From Tricholoma matsutake (taxonomy: Eukaryota > Basidiomycota > Agaricomycetes > Agaricales > Tricholomataceae): a stretch of DNA of 64,000 bases. The notes under the pieces were generated by a model. It made no database searches. It saw only the letters and a list, made by a program, of their open reading frames with translations, and had not been told where the DNA came from. The position numbers were made by a program, and so were the translations under genes. Every line of letters starts with the position of its first letter. The stretch's first letter is position 1. Positions 23,040 through 35,048 of this stretch are shown here, one piece after another. Location: positions 1,984,001 through 2,048,000 of the forward strand of contig AP026550.1 of the NCBI GenBank assembly GCA_026075535.2, written 5' to 3'.

Positions 23040-24740
23040 TCATATCAAATGAATCATCCCAGAAACACTGCCCAGACTGTCAACAATGTGACCAGGAGAA
23101 CCAGAAGGCCTTACGTGCTCAGAAAAAATGTGGACAGGCCTTGGACAGGCCCTTATAGGAGATAAGCACATATGGGAACATGGCCCAGAAACAGATGAGA
23201 GACCCACCCAATGTGCATGAGTGGAAAATGGGGAAAATGAGGGCCATGGGACAATCTCAAAAATGCAGTGACCACAATAAGCATGGCTCAATTGTGGAAT
23301 CTGAGGATAGTGATGCTGATGAATTTGTGAGTGATGAACAAAAAATGATAGAGATCATACCTATAGTGTCACCCTGTTGCAGGCCGTAGAAAACTGTTGT
23401 AAGGCAGAAGACTTCTTTGACAGGTTGAGGGCAAGCTTCAAAGCCAGCAGTCATGTCAATTTCTATGCAACATACCCAGTCAAAAAAGATCCTCTGATAT
23501 CTCCAAAACAGCATGTCACAATGGCCATCCAAGAAATATGGCAGCTGACAGGATACCATTTTATGTGAGTCCATAGAAGTATGCGAGATAAGTACAAGCT
23601 TTTCACTATGGTACATCTAGTGTCAAGGACAATAAGGTCTTGAAAACCAGTCACCGATCCCACTTCTGGTGTAGCCAAGATGAAGTCCATAAGAAGAAAG
23701 CAAAGCCATCAGAAAAACCAGGGGTCAAGCATAGGGATCATGTGGGGATGAAGCAGTACCCATGTCAGAGCCGCCTTGTCATTTCCTGCAAAAGAACAAG
23801 GCATGGCCTTTTTACATCACAGTTAGGATGCTCCTTGACTCAGAACCACCACCATCTCGACTTTTGCCACAGTTTGTGACCATAGTAAGAGCAAAAGTAT
23901 GTGATCTGTAGGATAGCATAGTGTCAAATCCCTGTCCATAATTATAAGGGCAACCTTAGCATCTAGCAAAGGGTTAATATATTACTACATAGTACAGGCA
24001 ATTCAGGCACACCTAGCAAAGGGGAATCTGAAGAGAAAACTCTAAGAAACCCTTTGCCAATGTCCAGTATTGTGGCTTCTGTTGTTGATAGCATATGGAC
24101 TGAGTGGCATGGAATACCCAGCAGCATGCAAAGAAGATTATGATAACATTAAAAGGTATGGGCATGGCCAGTGGCACCATCTCAATGTGTATTAGGCTGA
24201 CAACTAATGACCTTAGGTCACAATTATTGAGTGCAAAAGATTGGAAACATAAGAATGTTACCTATCTGCCTGGAAAAGTGCCAGATTCTGTTCAGGTGGA
24301 AAACTATTGTGTACACAATGAAAATCAATCTGACTTTTACTGTTAGACATACAATCTAGAGTTTGTCCCTCAAAAGAAGTATACCAGCAGCCTGCCTCTT
24401 CAGCATGACACCTGGCAAATATACAAGGACTCTGAAGATGGGGCTTGGCAGTGGGAAGAAAAGATTGGAAAAAGTACAACAGTATGTCTTTCAGGTGGCA
24501 TGACAGAACATTTTTAACATTTTGCTTGACCAGTTGCTATTGTCTGGCGATGATGTGACTTGTGCTAAACTCCATACTAGCATTAAACCACACATGACCA
24601 CAGCCTTGCTGTACAAATTCACATTGGGTGGATATCATATGGAAATGCACCATAATGCAACAGGTTCTGATGAGTTCATTTATGCTCATCAAAAGCCTTT
24701 GGTTACTACAATGGTCTTAAGTCAATCTGATTGCTTGTGG
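23040..24740 (+). pseudogene. Decayed transposon gene, possibly Mutator-like; not firmly recognised
   Basis: Several plus-strand fragments in different frames. 23180-23380 encodes an acidic stretch, 23377-23568 a block ending IWQLTGYHF, and 23640-23880 a block with WCSQDE and MKQYPCQSRLVISC. This resembles the N-terminal DNA-binding region seen in Mutator-like transposases of mushrooms; that is my recollection of the family and is tentative. 24170-24480 encodes WKHKNVTYLPGKVPDSVQVE and a block with QIYKDSEDGAWQWEEKIGK that I do not recognise. 24522-24743 is another unrecognised open block. Frequent stops show decay. 24743-25140 holds no recognisable gene. Confidence 0.35.
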
Positions 24741-27700
24741 TAAAAAAAATAACTTCACAGTGTTGTGCCAGTGAGCCCTCACTCTTACACAATCCAAACT
24801 ATCTACTTTGGTCAGCATAACATTGTTTGTTATTAACAAGGTGTTAATTAGCAATGACAAAGTATGGTCAATTATATATTTCCACCATGGCTGAATGCAG
24901 ACATGGCTTTGGGTATTACATTGTGTTAGATGTGAGAATGTACAGCAATGAGTGTTAGACACTCAGACCAGATTATATCAGTTTAGTATGCTTTGTCATG
25001 AATACTGGATTGCATTTAACAATAACTGTAAAATCATTCAGCAACTGAAGGACTGGCAGAGGTTGGCAAATCAGCCTGCTTGGAAACAATGTCATCTGAT
25101 GTGCATGGCACCTTTTAGTAATCAACAGGGACAGCAACTGCTCATTTGATTCAGGACATTACTTCTCTTATTGGGTACAGACACAACTTTATGCCCTTAG
25201 ATTATAGTGCTAACACTTACTTGATATTGAAAAAGGAACTGTCACTAGGAGTATATGAGCTCATATCAACTGACAGAGAGCAACCTGTGACAAAACATAA
25301 GAGCCCTGTGGGTGGAGGGAGAGCTTGTGTCATTCCTTGGAATGTGGTGGAACCATTCACAACAAATACTCATGATGATCTTAATAGCACAAAGGTTGCT
25401 CTAATGTTTGAAAATCACACAGATGATATTGGTCTTTGTAATTATCCTGTATCACCAGGATATGTTCATGCTAAGGTGCCTCTGAATACCCTAGTCCCTT
25501 TCTTATCTGCAGCTAACATTCACATGATTGCAAAAGCACCTAAAATTAATGTCAATGCAAGATTGACCAAACATGAATTACCTTTTTATTTTGAGCAACA
25601 TGACTGTATTTTGTAATCGGTGCACATTAGTATTCAAAATTACAAAAACAGCACTTGCAAAAGATAAAGAATGGAAGCAACACCTTAAAGATGCCAGAAA
25701 ATGCACAACACAGAAAGGCAACAAGTATGATGTTCTAGAGATTGAAGCAGTTGAGCCTTTTCCACCCAAACCTTCAAGCACAACACTTGGCCAGCAGGTT
25801 ATTAGTGGGTTTTGTAAAGATTCATCACCTGAGTCTTTGGTAGAAGGAGGGTGTGCTGTATGTGGACAACTGACACCATGAACACTGCTCACAAAATCAA
25901 AATCAATAGCTAACCAATTGCACATACTGCATTCAGAAGGAGGAACACGAAAAGAGAGAAAAAAGCCATCAGATGAAATAAAAGAAATAGTTGGCCTAGT
26001 AATTGATAACACCTGTGACCATGTTTGTGCTGGTTGTCAAAAAGAAATCTGGTTGGGCAAAATTCCTTCACATGCACTGGCAAAAGGCTTGTGGATTGGT
26101 AATATACCACATGAGCTTTGGAATCTTTGATGTATAGAAAAGTTGTTGATACAAAAAGTATGTGTCAATGGTTGCTTTGTATGTATTGCATCTTCTGGAC
26201 TAAGAAAGATGGTCCAATTGCATTTGAGTCACCAGTAGCCAAAGTGTACAATACATTGCCTCCCCCTGTTGAGGACCTAGATGAGGTGTTAGCTGTGTTA
26301 TTTACAGGCCCTTGTCAACCTACAAGAGAGGAATTGTGACAAACACCCTTGCTTGTGCAAAGAAAAGTAGTAGCCCATGCATTGGAGTGGTTGGAATCAA
26401 ACCATGTAGATTATGCAGACCTGACCATATCATATGATGAGCTTGCAAAGTATCCTGAGGACATACCACCTGTCACTGTAGAATTCAAGCAGGCACAAAC
26501 AAACAAGGTTCCAGAGGGCACTAGCACATTTGATCAAGCAAAAAATGATGGAGTTGAGGAATGGGATTGTCCATTTGTAGTGCATGGTATTATTACTGGA
26601 GAACAGCTAGCCACAAAAAGTGTAGCAGCCCTAAAAGGAATTGCATTAAAGCATTGGAATAACCATGGTGCTGCTCTATCAGTTGGACAAAGTGCTGACA
26701 ATCAGTTGATTTTCAACAATCCAAATTTATATCCACAGATCTTTCCTTGGGTGTTTCCATATGGTTATGGAGGTATTGGCACCACCAAATTGTCAGACAA
26801 AGCACACAAGAAATTCTTGTTGATGTACCATGACAAGCAGTTTCAAACAGATACTGTGTTTTTATTTGTAGCATTTAGTCATGAGCAGATTAAAGCAACA
26901 ACATCAGGATCTTTTTTGGTTGCAGAAACAAGCAGATTTGAGGATGTTGCAGACTGCTTGCTAAATGTCAACCAAGATGTTTTGGCTGACATTGCAAAAT
27001 GTATGGCATCTGGAGAGACTGTAAAAGCAGCTAATCATGATGAGGAACTTTGTTTTCAAGTAATAAGGGATATAGATCAGGTGAGTACTCATGTACATGG
27101 ATCAATCACAAGCAAAAGACATATGCAAAATGAGATCTGGTCTTTGATTGCCTATCTAGGAGCACCATTATGGTATATTACTCTTTCACCAGCAGAAAAA
27201 AGACATCCAATTTGTTTGTATTTTGCAGACAATAAGGAACTATTACACTTGTCACCACTATCTAAAGATGACAGGTTCCATTTGATTGTAGAAAACCCTG
27301 TAGCAGGAGCACATTTTTTTGATTTCATGGTAAGAATGTTTATTAAACAAGTTCTAGGTGTCAGAGAAAAACATGATGGCCTTTATGGCAATACCTCTGG
27401 TTATTATGGAACAGTGGAACATATTGACCTTGCACTTATATATGTTGGTGTGGATTAAAGGAACACTATCACCAGAAGAAATTCATCAGAAGATTCTCCA
27501 ACCTGATTCTCAATTTAGAAAGAGTTTGATCGAGTATCTGGAAGGTGCACACTCAGGAGACTTCATCACTGGCTCAAAGGATGATGTAGAAGACAATAAA
27601 CCACCTGCTAAGACTTATAAATGTGAATCTAACAAATGTGAACCTTGTAACCAGTCAAAAACCTGGTGGGCAATTTTTAAGCAAACTGTTGATGACTTGC

Positions 27701-29341
27701 TACTTAAGTCAAATGTCCAGTCATGCACTTCAAACAGAAACAATGATGGTTCACAAAACAAAACACAATCATTCACAGGCTGTCTGGATAATATATATAT
27801 AAAATTCAGTGCACGTTTTCCAAGACAGCCTGTGCAGACAAGTTACATTGATGAAGAGACAGGCCACATCCATCTTGTGAAAAGAGTGCACTGGCTTAAT
27901 ACATTTACATACATAGTAACATACTTGTTTTGCTGCAATACTGATGTTACTAGCCTGAAATCTGGGACTGCAATTAGAGGAGTACTCTTATACTTATACT
28001 CTTATATATAACAAACTACATAACCAAACCTGCATTGAAAACCCATGCAATCTTTGATACAATTTGGTCTGTTTTTCAAAAAAAAATTGGACCTTATTGC
28101 TGGCTCAGAAAGTTGGCAGAAAGTTGCATGAAAATTAATGACAAACATTGTAAACTCATTGAGTGTGAAAATGGAGCTTGGATCTCCTATGATTAATATG
28201 TATTTATTGGGAAACCCAGACTATTATTCCAGCCATGAATTTGGACATTGTTATTGGCAAGCCTTTGTGACAAATGCCAGAAGCCCATGGACTTCTAAAA
28301 CAGATGATGGCAACAAGCAACAAGACAAACCTGAAAAGGTAAGTGTTCTCAAACTCAAACTCAAACAAGGCAAACGGGCTGTTGTATTTTCACCAATAAT
28401 AGACTACATCTGGCAACCACATGAACTTGAATATTTAAGCCTTTATGACTGGATAAGGAACTGTGTTTGAGAAAAAAAAAGAAAACCAACTAAGGCACCC
28501 CTTGCTGATGAATCACCTGCAGAAACTCCTGAACCTTCTGATGAAGAGACTGAATTGACAGCTGAGGAAGTAACCAGATCTGAAAATCTTTTGTCATTTG
28601 TGTCTGAACACCCACTGGCAGCAACACATGGAGGAGTTCATTGGCTTTCACCACAGAAAAAAAAGTTCCAAATTTTGTGGGACCTTCATTGCCAAGGCCT
28701 GACCAGGGTGATAGAGAATACTATTTCAGTACCATGCTCACACTTTTCAAACCATGGCGCACTGGCCACAACTTGAAATTTGGGAAGAAGCATTTGAAAA
28801 ACATTCTTTTTTGCAATGTGGCAAGGAGGTGATGAAAAATGCAAATATACGTTATGAATGTTTGGACTCCCTGGATGACTTTCATGCTCAAATGAGGACA
28901 GGCACTGTCACAATGCCCAAGTGGGCTGATGACGGAAATATATTCCAGGAACTGGATCAAACAAATGCAGAAGAGGATATGGATGCTGAGGGTGCTGAGA
29001 CCACATGGGAACATATGCTTCTAGCACAGGCAACAGGAAAAAAAAATGCTGATAAAAATCTGATGGCTGCAATGAAACAGATTTTGACAGATAGCAGATG
29101 GACAGATGTTAACTCTGAAATGTTACCATCAGAACTGGACTTGAGCCCAGAGCAATTAAATGTCTCTAAAACACCAGCACAATGGAAGGCCAATGTAGCT
29201 GCACACTGGGCACAAGTATTAAAACAATGCAATAGTTATCAAAATACAGAGCCAGAAAGCAAAAAAAAGAATGCAAAGTTTGCACCTGATGAAGTTAAAA
29301 TTGTAAGAAAAGAGCATTTACAAAAATCATTTCAAAGCAAA

Positions 29342-29689
29342 CACTCCCTGCAGCCTTGATTTGATCTGAGCTAGTTGTGTGCCTGTGCTTTTACAACCAT
29401 CACTATCAATGCCAAACATATAATGGTATGTTGATCTACCAAGTAGAGCAGCTGCACTTCCAGTTGGAGCAACAAGTACTAGGTGGTGCATCTCATTCTT
29501 GTAGGCAAAAAATTGCTGTAAAGCAAGCAGAACCTGTGTTTTACCTGTGCCTGCCATTCCAGCTATGTTCACTTTCAGCTGGTCAGGGCTATCACTACAT
29601 GGATGATTTGCAATTATACGATAAGCACACTCCTGTTCTTTATTGAGCTGGAAGTCAGTTGCAATTTGATCAATTGTAATTTCCCACTA
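29342..29689 (-). other. 348-bp inversion inside the Helitron helicase
   Basis: On the minus strand this segment encodes QLNKEQE, the Walker A motif and APTGSAAALL, ending in SRLQGV. The flanks on the plus strand encode the preceding (FQSK) and following (DYVFVDEVSML) parts. Reading the segment in its original orientation restores the family order with the right junction at 29689/29690 in frame. The length is a multiple of three. Confidence 0.88.
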
Positions 29690-29964
29690 GACTATGTTTT
29701 TGTAGATGAAGTCTCAATGCTTTCTTGTCATGACATATGCCACAATCAATAACAATCCTGAAAGTCCATTTGGTGGGCCCAACATGATATTTGCAGGTGA
29801 TTTTGCACAACTGCCACCTCCAATTGGAAAGGAACATGCTGCATTGTATAGCAGGACAGCACAGTATCTCTTTGTGACCAGGAATCAGCTATAGGAAAAG
29901 CATTATGGCATCAAGTCACTACTGTAGTAATCTTGCGACAAAATATGAGGCAAAAGCATGAATA

Positions 29965-30300
29965 GGGTACATCATGGGTTTTTGGCCCTTTTTGTTCCCA
30001 CAGTCCATGGAACATAGAGTTTATGATGAAATCTTTAATTGAGGATCAAAACTGATGCAAACTTGATTGAGCTATATTTCCACCAGATCTCAACCAATTT
30101 GGATAATTTTTGGCTCATTTTAAAGCTGTTCTTTATCTGCACACATGCAGGTACACAGGTATGGTAATGCACACGGTTACTAGCTTCAAAATGCACCCAA
30201 AATTATCCAAATTGGTCAAGATTTGGTTGAGATATAGCTTGATCAATTTTGGATCAATTATAACACTTAGTTGAGGAATTATTGACTTTTCCAGGCCAAT
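29965..30300. mobile_element. MITE-like insertion with imperfect inverted repeat
   Basis: It interrupts the helicase between NMRQK and the KACTPADIAFL block. It contains two arms of about 58 bp (30070-30127 and 30182-30239), roughly 85% complementary. The arm word CAAAATGCACC matches the core of the MITE at 14275-14311. A possible tip TAGGGTACATCATGGG lies at about 29973, but I could not find its partner or a target duplication, so the boundaries are uncertain. Confidence 0.45.
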
Positions 30301-31429
30301 ATACTGACTGCGGGAACAAATATGCGAGACAAGGCATGCACTCCTGCTGACATTGCATTTCTAAAGATGAAAATATCAACTAACATTAAAGGGAGGCCTT
30401 GTGTTACAGACAAAGGATTCAGAAATGTATCTATAATAACAGCATGCAATGGTAAAAAGGATGAGATAAACCAACTAGGTGTTGCATGATTCTCATTAGA
30501 AACAAACCAAAATTTGACACATTTTGTTTCTATTGATGCAGTAACTCAGGAAGACACAGGAGAGTCAGGTGGGAACCAGTGTTCTAAATTATCAAGGTGA
30601 AAGCAACAGAAGTGTATAAAAATACCACAGCACATTCAGCAACAACTGTGGAGCCAACCTGCATGTGCAAACACAAAACTCATTCCTGGAAGACTAGCAC
30701 TGTGTGTAGGAATTCCAGTAATGATTTGCACCAACTCTGCAACAGAACTTCCTATAACAAAAGGCCAAGAAGCAGTAGCCCACTCTTGGAACTATACCAC
30801 AAATACAGAAGGGGAGAATGTCTTAGAAACACTGTTTGTGTGCCTAGTGAATCCTCCTACTAATGTGCATTTGGATGGCCTACCACCACATGTGGTGCCA
30901 CTCACAAAGACATGTGTGACAACATCTGTTCAATTACCAGATGATACTCAGCTGACAATCTCTTGGAACCAAGTAGAGATTCTGCCAAATTTTGCAATGA
31001 CAGATTACACCTCACAAGGAAAGACTCGGCATTGGAATGTTGTAAAACTGGGCCATAGTGAATCTCATCAAGCATATTACACTGCTCTTTCAAGAGGCAC
31101 AACTGCTGCTGGAACTCTGATACTTTCTGGGTTTCATCCCCATAGGATCCAGGGAGGGGCTTCTGGAACACTAAGCCAAGAGTTTTGTGAATTGGAACTA
31201 TTAGATACAATTACAACCTTGCAATTCAATGGTGAACTAGAACCAGAAATTATGGTAGAGGAGCGATGCAAGCCTTTAATTGCTGCATTCCAGAAAAGAA
31301 GAGAAGCAACTTTTATGCCAAAAAACATGCATAAGGCACTACATTGGGGACTCACAGACCCTTATTTGGAGTGGACTCATAGTGAGTTGGATTGGCAACT
31401 GGTGAGCCATTAAATCAGAACAATAATAA

Positions 31430-32220
31430 TAAAAATGGAAAAGAAATAGAAGCCACTACCACTGATCTATTTGGCAAGCGCAAACAGTCACCAAGGAACC
31501 AATTAGAGCCCCCCTCAAAAAAAAAGAAGGAAGAGAAGCAGGACAAAGCCATGTTGTGTACTGGAACCAGACAGCTCTCCAATAGGCCTCCTACTACTTG
31601 GCTGCCTGTAGGGACACAATGGTCAAACAACAGCTGTGCTTTTGACACTATTATCACAGTGTGTTCAACACCTGGAAAGAGCATGCTCTCATGAACAATA
31701 TGACTTGGACTGAAATCAATAACAATCTGATGATAAACTTACTGCATGGCTCTAACAACCACACAAATAGTCAAACTCCACAGTCTTTAGAAAATGTTTG
31801 TGAGCACATGCAAAGAAGTTTGATCAACTTGTCCACAGAGTTTCAATTTGGTATTTTGACAAGCATCCCATCTGTCCTCCAACATCTGTTACAACACAAC
31901 CAAGTGATTACTTCATGTGTATGGAAATGCAGAGTGCACACACACCCTGCTATGCAGGAGAGAACTGACCACACATGTCTAGTAACAACTTTTCCAAGCC
32001 CAGGACAGAGTTTACAACAACACCTTGATAACTTTCACCATGAATTGATGTCACATTGCACAGTATGTAATGAACCACAGGTAAGGACAACTACATTTCA
32101 TCACCTACCTCCTTTGCTGGCATTTGAATGGCCAGGGAGATTAGTGCCAGATTTGCCAGCATCAGGAAAACCACAACCTGTGTGGCAGCATGTGGCTCGT
32201 ATGGTGCTACGCTGCCATAC
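31430..32220 (+). other. Cysteine-protease-like tail of the second Helitron
   Basis: Downstream of the helicase, a Lys-rich linker (FGKRKQSPRN, PPSKKKKEEK) leads to PVGTQWSNNSCAFDTIITV with a cysteine at 31635-31637, then after a frame change to a block ending in CTVCN and LPPLLAFEWPGRL (about 32110). The NNSCAFD context looks like the cysteine box of ubiquitin-specific peptidases. The histidine box is not visible because the homology stops at about 32180 in TGCCA/TGGCA-rich sequence. It is presumably translated with the helicase in intact copies. Confidence 0.45.
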
Positions 32221-32570
32221 ACTGCCATACTGCCACAAATCGGTGTGGCGCCAAAATGACTTTCACGATGCCACATCAATGCCACAATGCAATGTGTGAT
32301 GTCATACTTACACCATATATACCACAATAGTAATGTGGCACCACAATTTCATGCATGAATTCTTTCTTTTCTTGGGGCATGGTTCTCAATTAATATGGTA
32401 TTGACATAGTACTAGTATGTTAAACAACACAATCAGTCATGACCAATCTTGTGACATCTTTATCATCCAAGTCATAGGCTCTGGACTGAGGGCAGTACTT
32501 TACACTCCCCCCCCTAGTCCGAGTGGACTCCGCTTGGACACTAGGACTCTGCTCAGACTTTTTAGAGTAG

Positions 32571-32920
32571 TGATGTTATATACCATTTTGATCAGATTTT
32601 TGAGCCAAATTTGGAAATGACCCTGGTGTAGTCATGTGACCTACCATATATGGAACATATTGATGTTATATATTATTCTGATCAGTTTTTCATGCTGAAT
32701 TTGGAAATAACCCTTGTATAGTCATGTGACCTACCATATATGGAACATAGTGATGTTATATATTATTCTGACCAGTTTTTCAAGGTGAATTTGGAAATGA
32801 CCCTTGTGTAGTCATGTGACCTACCATATATGGAACATAGTGATGTTATATATTATTCTGACCAGTTTTTCAGGCTGAGTTTGAAAATGACCTTTTAGTA
32901 GTCATGTGACATACTGTTAG
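32571..32920 (+). repeat. Four tandem copies of a 90-bp unit
   Basis: TGATGTTATATA starts units at 32571, 32661, 32751 and 32841, exactly 90 bp apart. Each contains TTTGGAAATRACCC and AGTCATGTGACCTACCATAT. The last unit decays after 32905. There are no spacers of unique sequence. Confidence 0.9.
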
Positions 32921-32929
32921 GGCAACACC

Positions 32930-34720
32930 TAAATCCACTCGTGGGATTCCTTGTGTGGGCTCTACAAGAAGATGCGATAAATATGAGTAGTTGATCAAAG
33001 ATTGATGGGAGGGGTTAAAAATAGAATAGTTGGTTGATGCAGGCATTTCTGCACACTATGCAAGGTGGGAATCCTAAGAGAACACAACTGAGGTGCCCCT
33101 TAGTCATGTATTGGGTTTATATACTATGTTACACCTATTGTACACTATTTGAGTACCATTATGAGGATGCACGCATACAGGCACATACACAAAGTTGCAT
33201 GAGAATTACTACTCCCACAGTTACTAATAGTTACTAATAGCTCAAATAAAATAAGAAAAAATAAGAAAAAATAATAGTAGGTAACTGTACATGTTTCCTA
33301 ACACATACTGTATATAAATTGAGTTTAAAGGTCTATTTACACAAGTCCAATGGCAAAGGTTTCAGATGACATGAAATGACTGCACTGCATACGGTCTCAG
33401 GCAACAGCACCACGTGCACACCGTAATGCTTCACAGACATGGACAGTTCTCACAGAACTATTTTTTCTGCATTATACTATTCTACTCCTATTCATGTAGT
33501 GTAATGTTTCTGTAAGGTAAGACAACCCCTTTTCCTGGGGTTTCCTCTTGCTGTCTCACTCTTATAGCTGCTTAGCTTTGTTCTCCCTCCTTCCCACCCT
33601 TAGTCTAGTGGTGTACCTTGATGACACAGATATTATTCAGCTGTTAAGGTGCCTGGTTGGGCAGCATACACTAGTTTACTATTAGTTGCTATTAGTCAGA
33701 CCAGAGAGACAGGATCAAGTTATCTTTGTTGCATGGAAGTGGAAACATAAGTACTACAAGCAGTGGAGTAATAATAATAATAATAATAATATACCTTTGT
33801 TGCATGGAAGTGGGAATGAAGGGGTGGGGAAAATAAGTAAAAGTATATATAAAACAGTCTGTGTGAGCCAAAGTCTGCATTGGGCATACCAAAGGTGGAA
33901 AGGGTCACATCAAGCAAACTGTGTGATCATCTGACCCCATCAGGCATAGCTGTGCATCATCAGTCATCCTGCTGATGGTTGCACATGGATACAAAAGATG
34001 GAAAGGGCCACATCATGGGTGCATGTGTGGTGCAGTCAGGCATGTGTGCATGTCGGTGTGGGGCACATGTGGGTGTGTGTGTTGTCATGATGTTGTAAGT
34101 CTGTGTGGTCAGGCTTACATAAGGCTGACTCTAAGGGTTACTGAATGGCTCTTTTCTCCCTACCTTTGCCCACTTCATAAACCCTTGAGTAATGTTGTAT
34201 ACTATTTTGGCCAGGTTTTTTGAATCTGAGTTTAAAATTATTTATTTGATCAAGTAGTCAGGTAAAATATAGTGGCATTGTCAAGATATTCCTACTGTAT
34301 TTTTGTCATCATAACACACACTTCAAATAATTAAGTCTAACATTATTATGTGAAATATGGCATCATCAAGATAACTCTTCTGTATTTTTATCATTATTAC
34401 ACACACACTCTGAATGATTAATTAAAGTTTGAAAATGACTTTGACAAGATAAATTGGGCAGATTTATGCAAGACATCTTGGATCTTATTAAAGTTGAGAA
34501 CAGAGAACAGAGAAAATAAATGAAAGTGGTAATATACTTAATAAAACCTAGCAATTTACATGGAATGCAAAAACCAGTTGAAATTACCAGGAGTAATTCT
34601 CTTTAATATTGACTCAAATTCACCAAGCCATGCATTGAGTTGTTCACAGTTCACAGTAAAATCGAAAGGGAGTACTATTATCAACAAAGTTACAATTTTG
34701 CAAGTAGATTATTGAATCAA
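32930..34720. other. No gene recognised
   Basis: AT-rich sequence with an (AAT)n run at 33766-33792, flanked by two copies of TTTGTTGCATGGAAGTGG (about 33725 and 33797). A pair of similar stretches lies around 34265-34330 and 34345-34410 (CATCATCAAGATA / TTTTTATCATTATTACACAC). No credible reading frame. Confidence 0.5.
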
Positions 34721-34884
34721 CCCCCCTTGCAAATGTGAGAGGGTACAAATAGAAATAGAAATTAACCTAGGACCTCTCACAAGTCATGATTTATCATAGA
34801 AGATTAAATCTATTTATTACTACTTTTTGTCCTACTACTCAAGTCAAATTAATTTTTGATGAAAGTATTTCATTAAATTGATTC

Positions 34885-35010
34885 CCCCTTGCATTTGCAA
34901 GGGGGGTACACTGTACATAATACAATTTTCCCCTCCCTGGTGGAGGGGGAGAACTACTATTTGTTAAATAATTAAAAAAAAACCCTCGCAAATGCACATT
35001 TGCGAGGGAC
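34885..35010 (+). repeat. Two strong perfect hairpins
   Basis: CCCCTTGCA/TGCAAGGGG with loop TT at about 34885-34904, and CCCTCGCAAATG/CATTTGCGAGGG with loop CA at about 34983-35008 (12 bp). Between them is CCCCTCC/GGAGGGG with a short loop. The words resemble 12005-12025 and 34731-34752. Confidence 0.75.
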
Positions 35011-35048
35011 ATTGTCATCATCAATGGCATTCCACCCATGACCCACCC

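Larger units (their letters stand above)
25146..32220 (+). pseudogene. Second Helitron Rep-helicase gene (different family), heavily broken, with a protease-like C-terminus
   Basis: Fragments follow the order of a fungal Helitron protein. The N-terminal zinc-binding region has CNRC and CAVCGQLTP (25573-25881). A second Cys block precedes LWIGNIPHELWNL (about 26015-26130), like the DUF6570 region. The Rep domain spans 26349-28011. The HUH motif reads H-L-Y at 27433-27441, so the second histidine is lost. The Walker A segment (NIAGMAGTGKTQ) lies on the opposite strand because 29342-29689 is inverted. VFVDEVSMLSCHD (29690 on), RQNMRQK, KACTPADIAFL (30330) and SRGTTAAGTLILSG (31090) complete the helicase. 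A tail with NNSCAFDTIITV (31627) follows. Stops are TGA at expected arginines (25879, 26337, 30487); frame changes lie near 27415, 28000, 28670, 31400 and 31660. About 340 bp are inserted near 29965-30300. Confidence 0.82.

Noticed and set aside
29992..30319. Possible 14-bp terminal repeats (TTGTTCCCACAGTC / GACTGCGGGAACAA)
   Set aside because: The right copy seems to be the helicase's own coding sequence just before the NMRDKACT block, so the pairing is probably chance.
32571..32920. Regular 90-bp repeats, considered as an array with spacers
   Set aside because: The units are head-to-tail with no unique spacers, in a eukaryotic context; simple tandem repeat.
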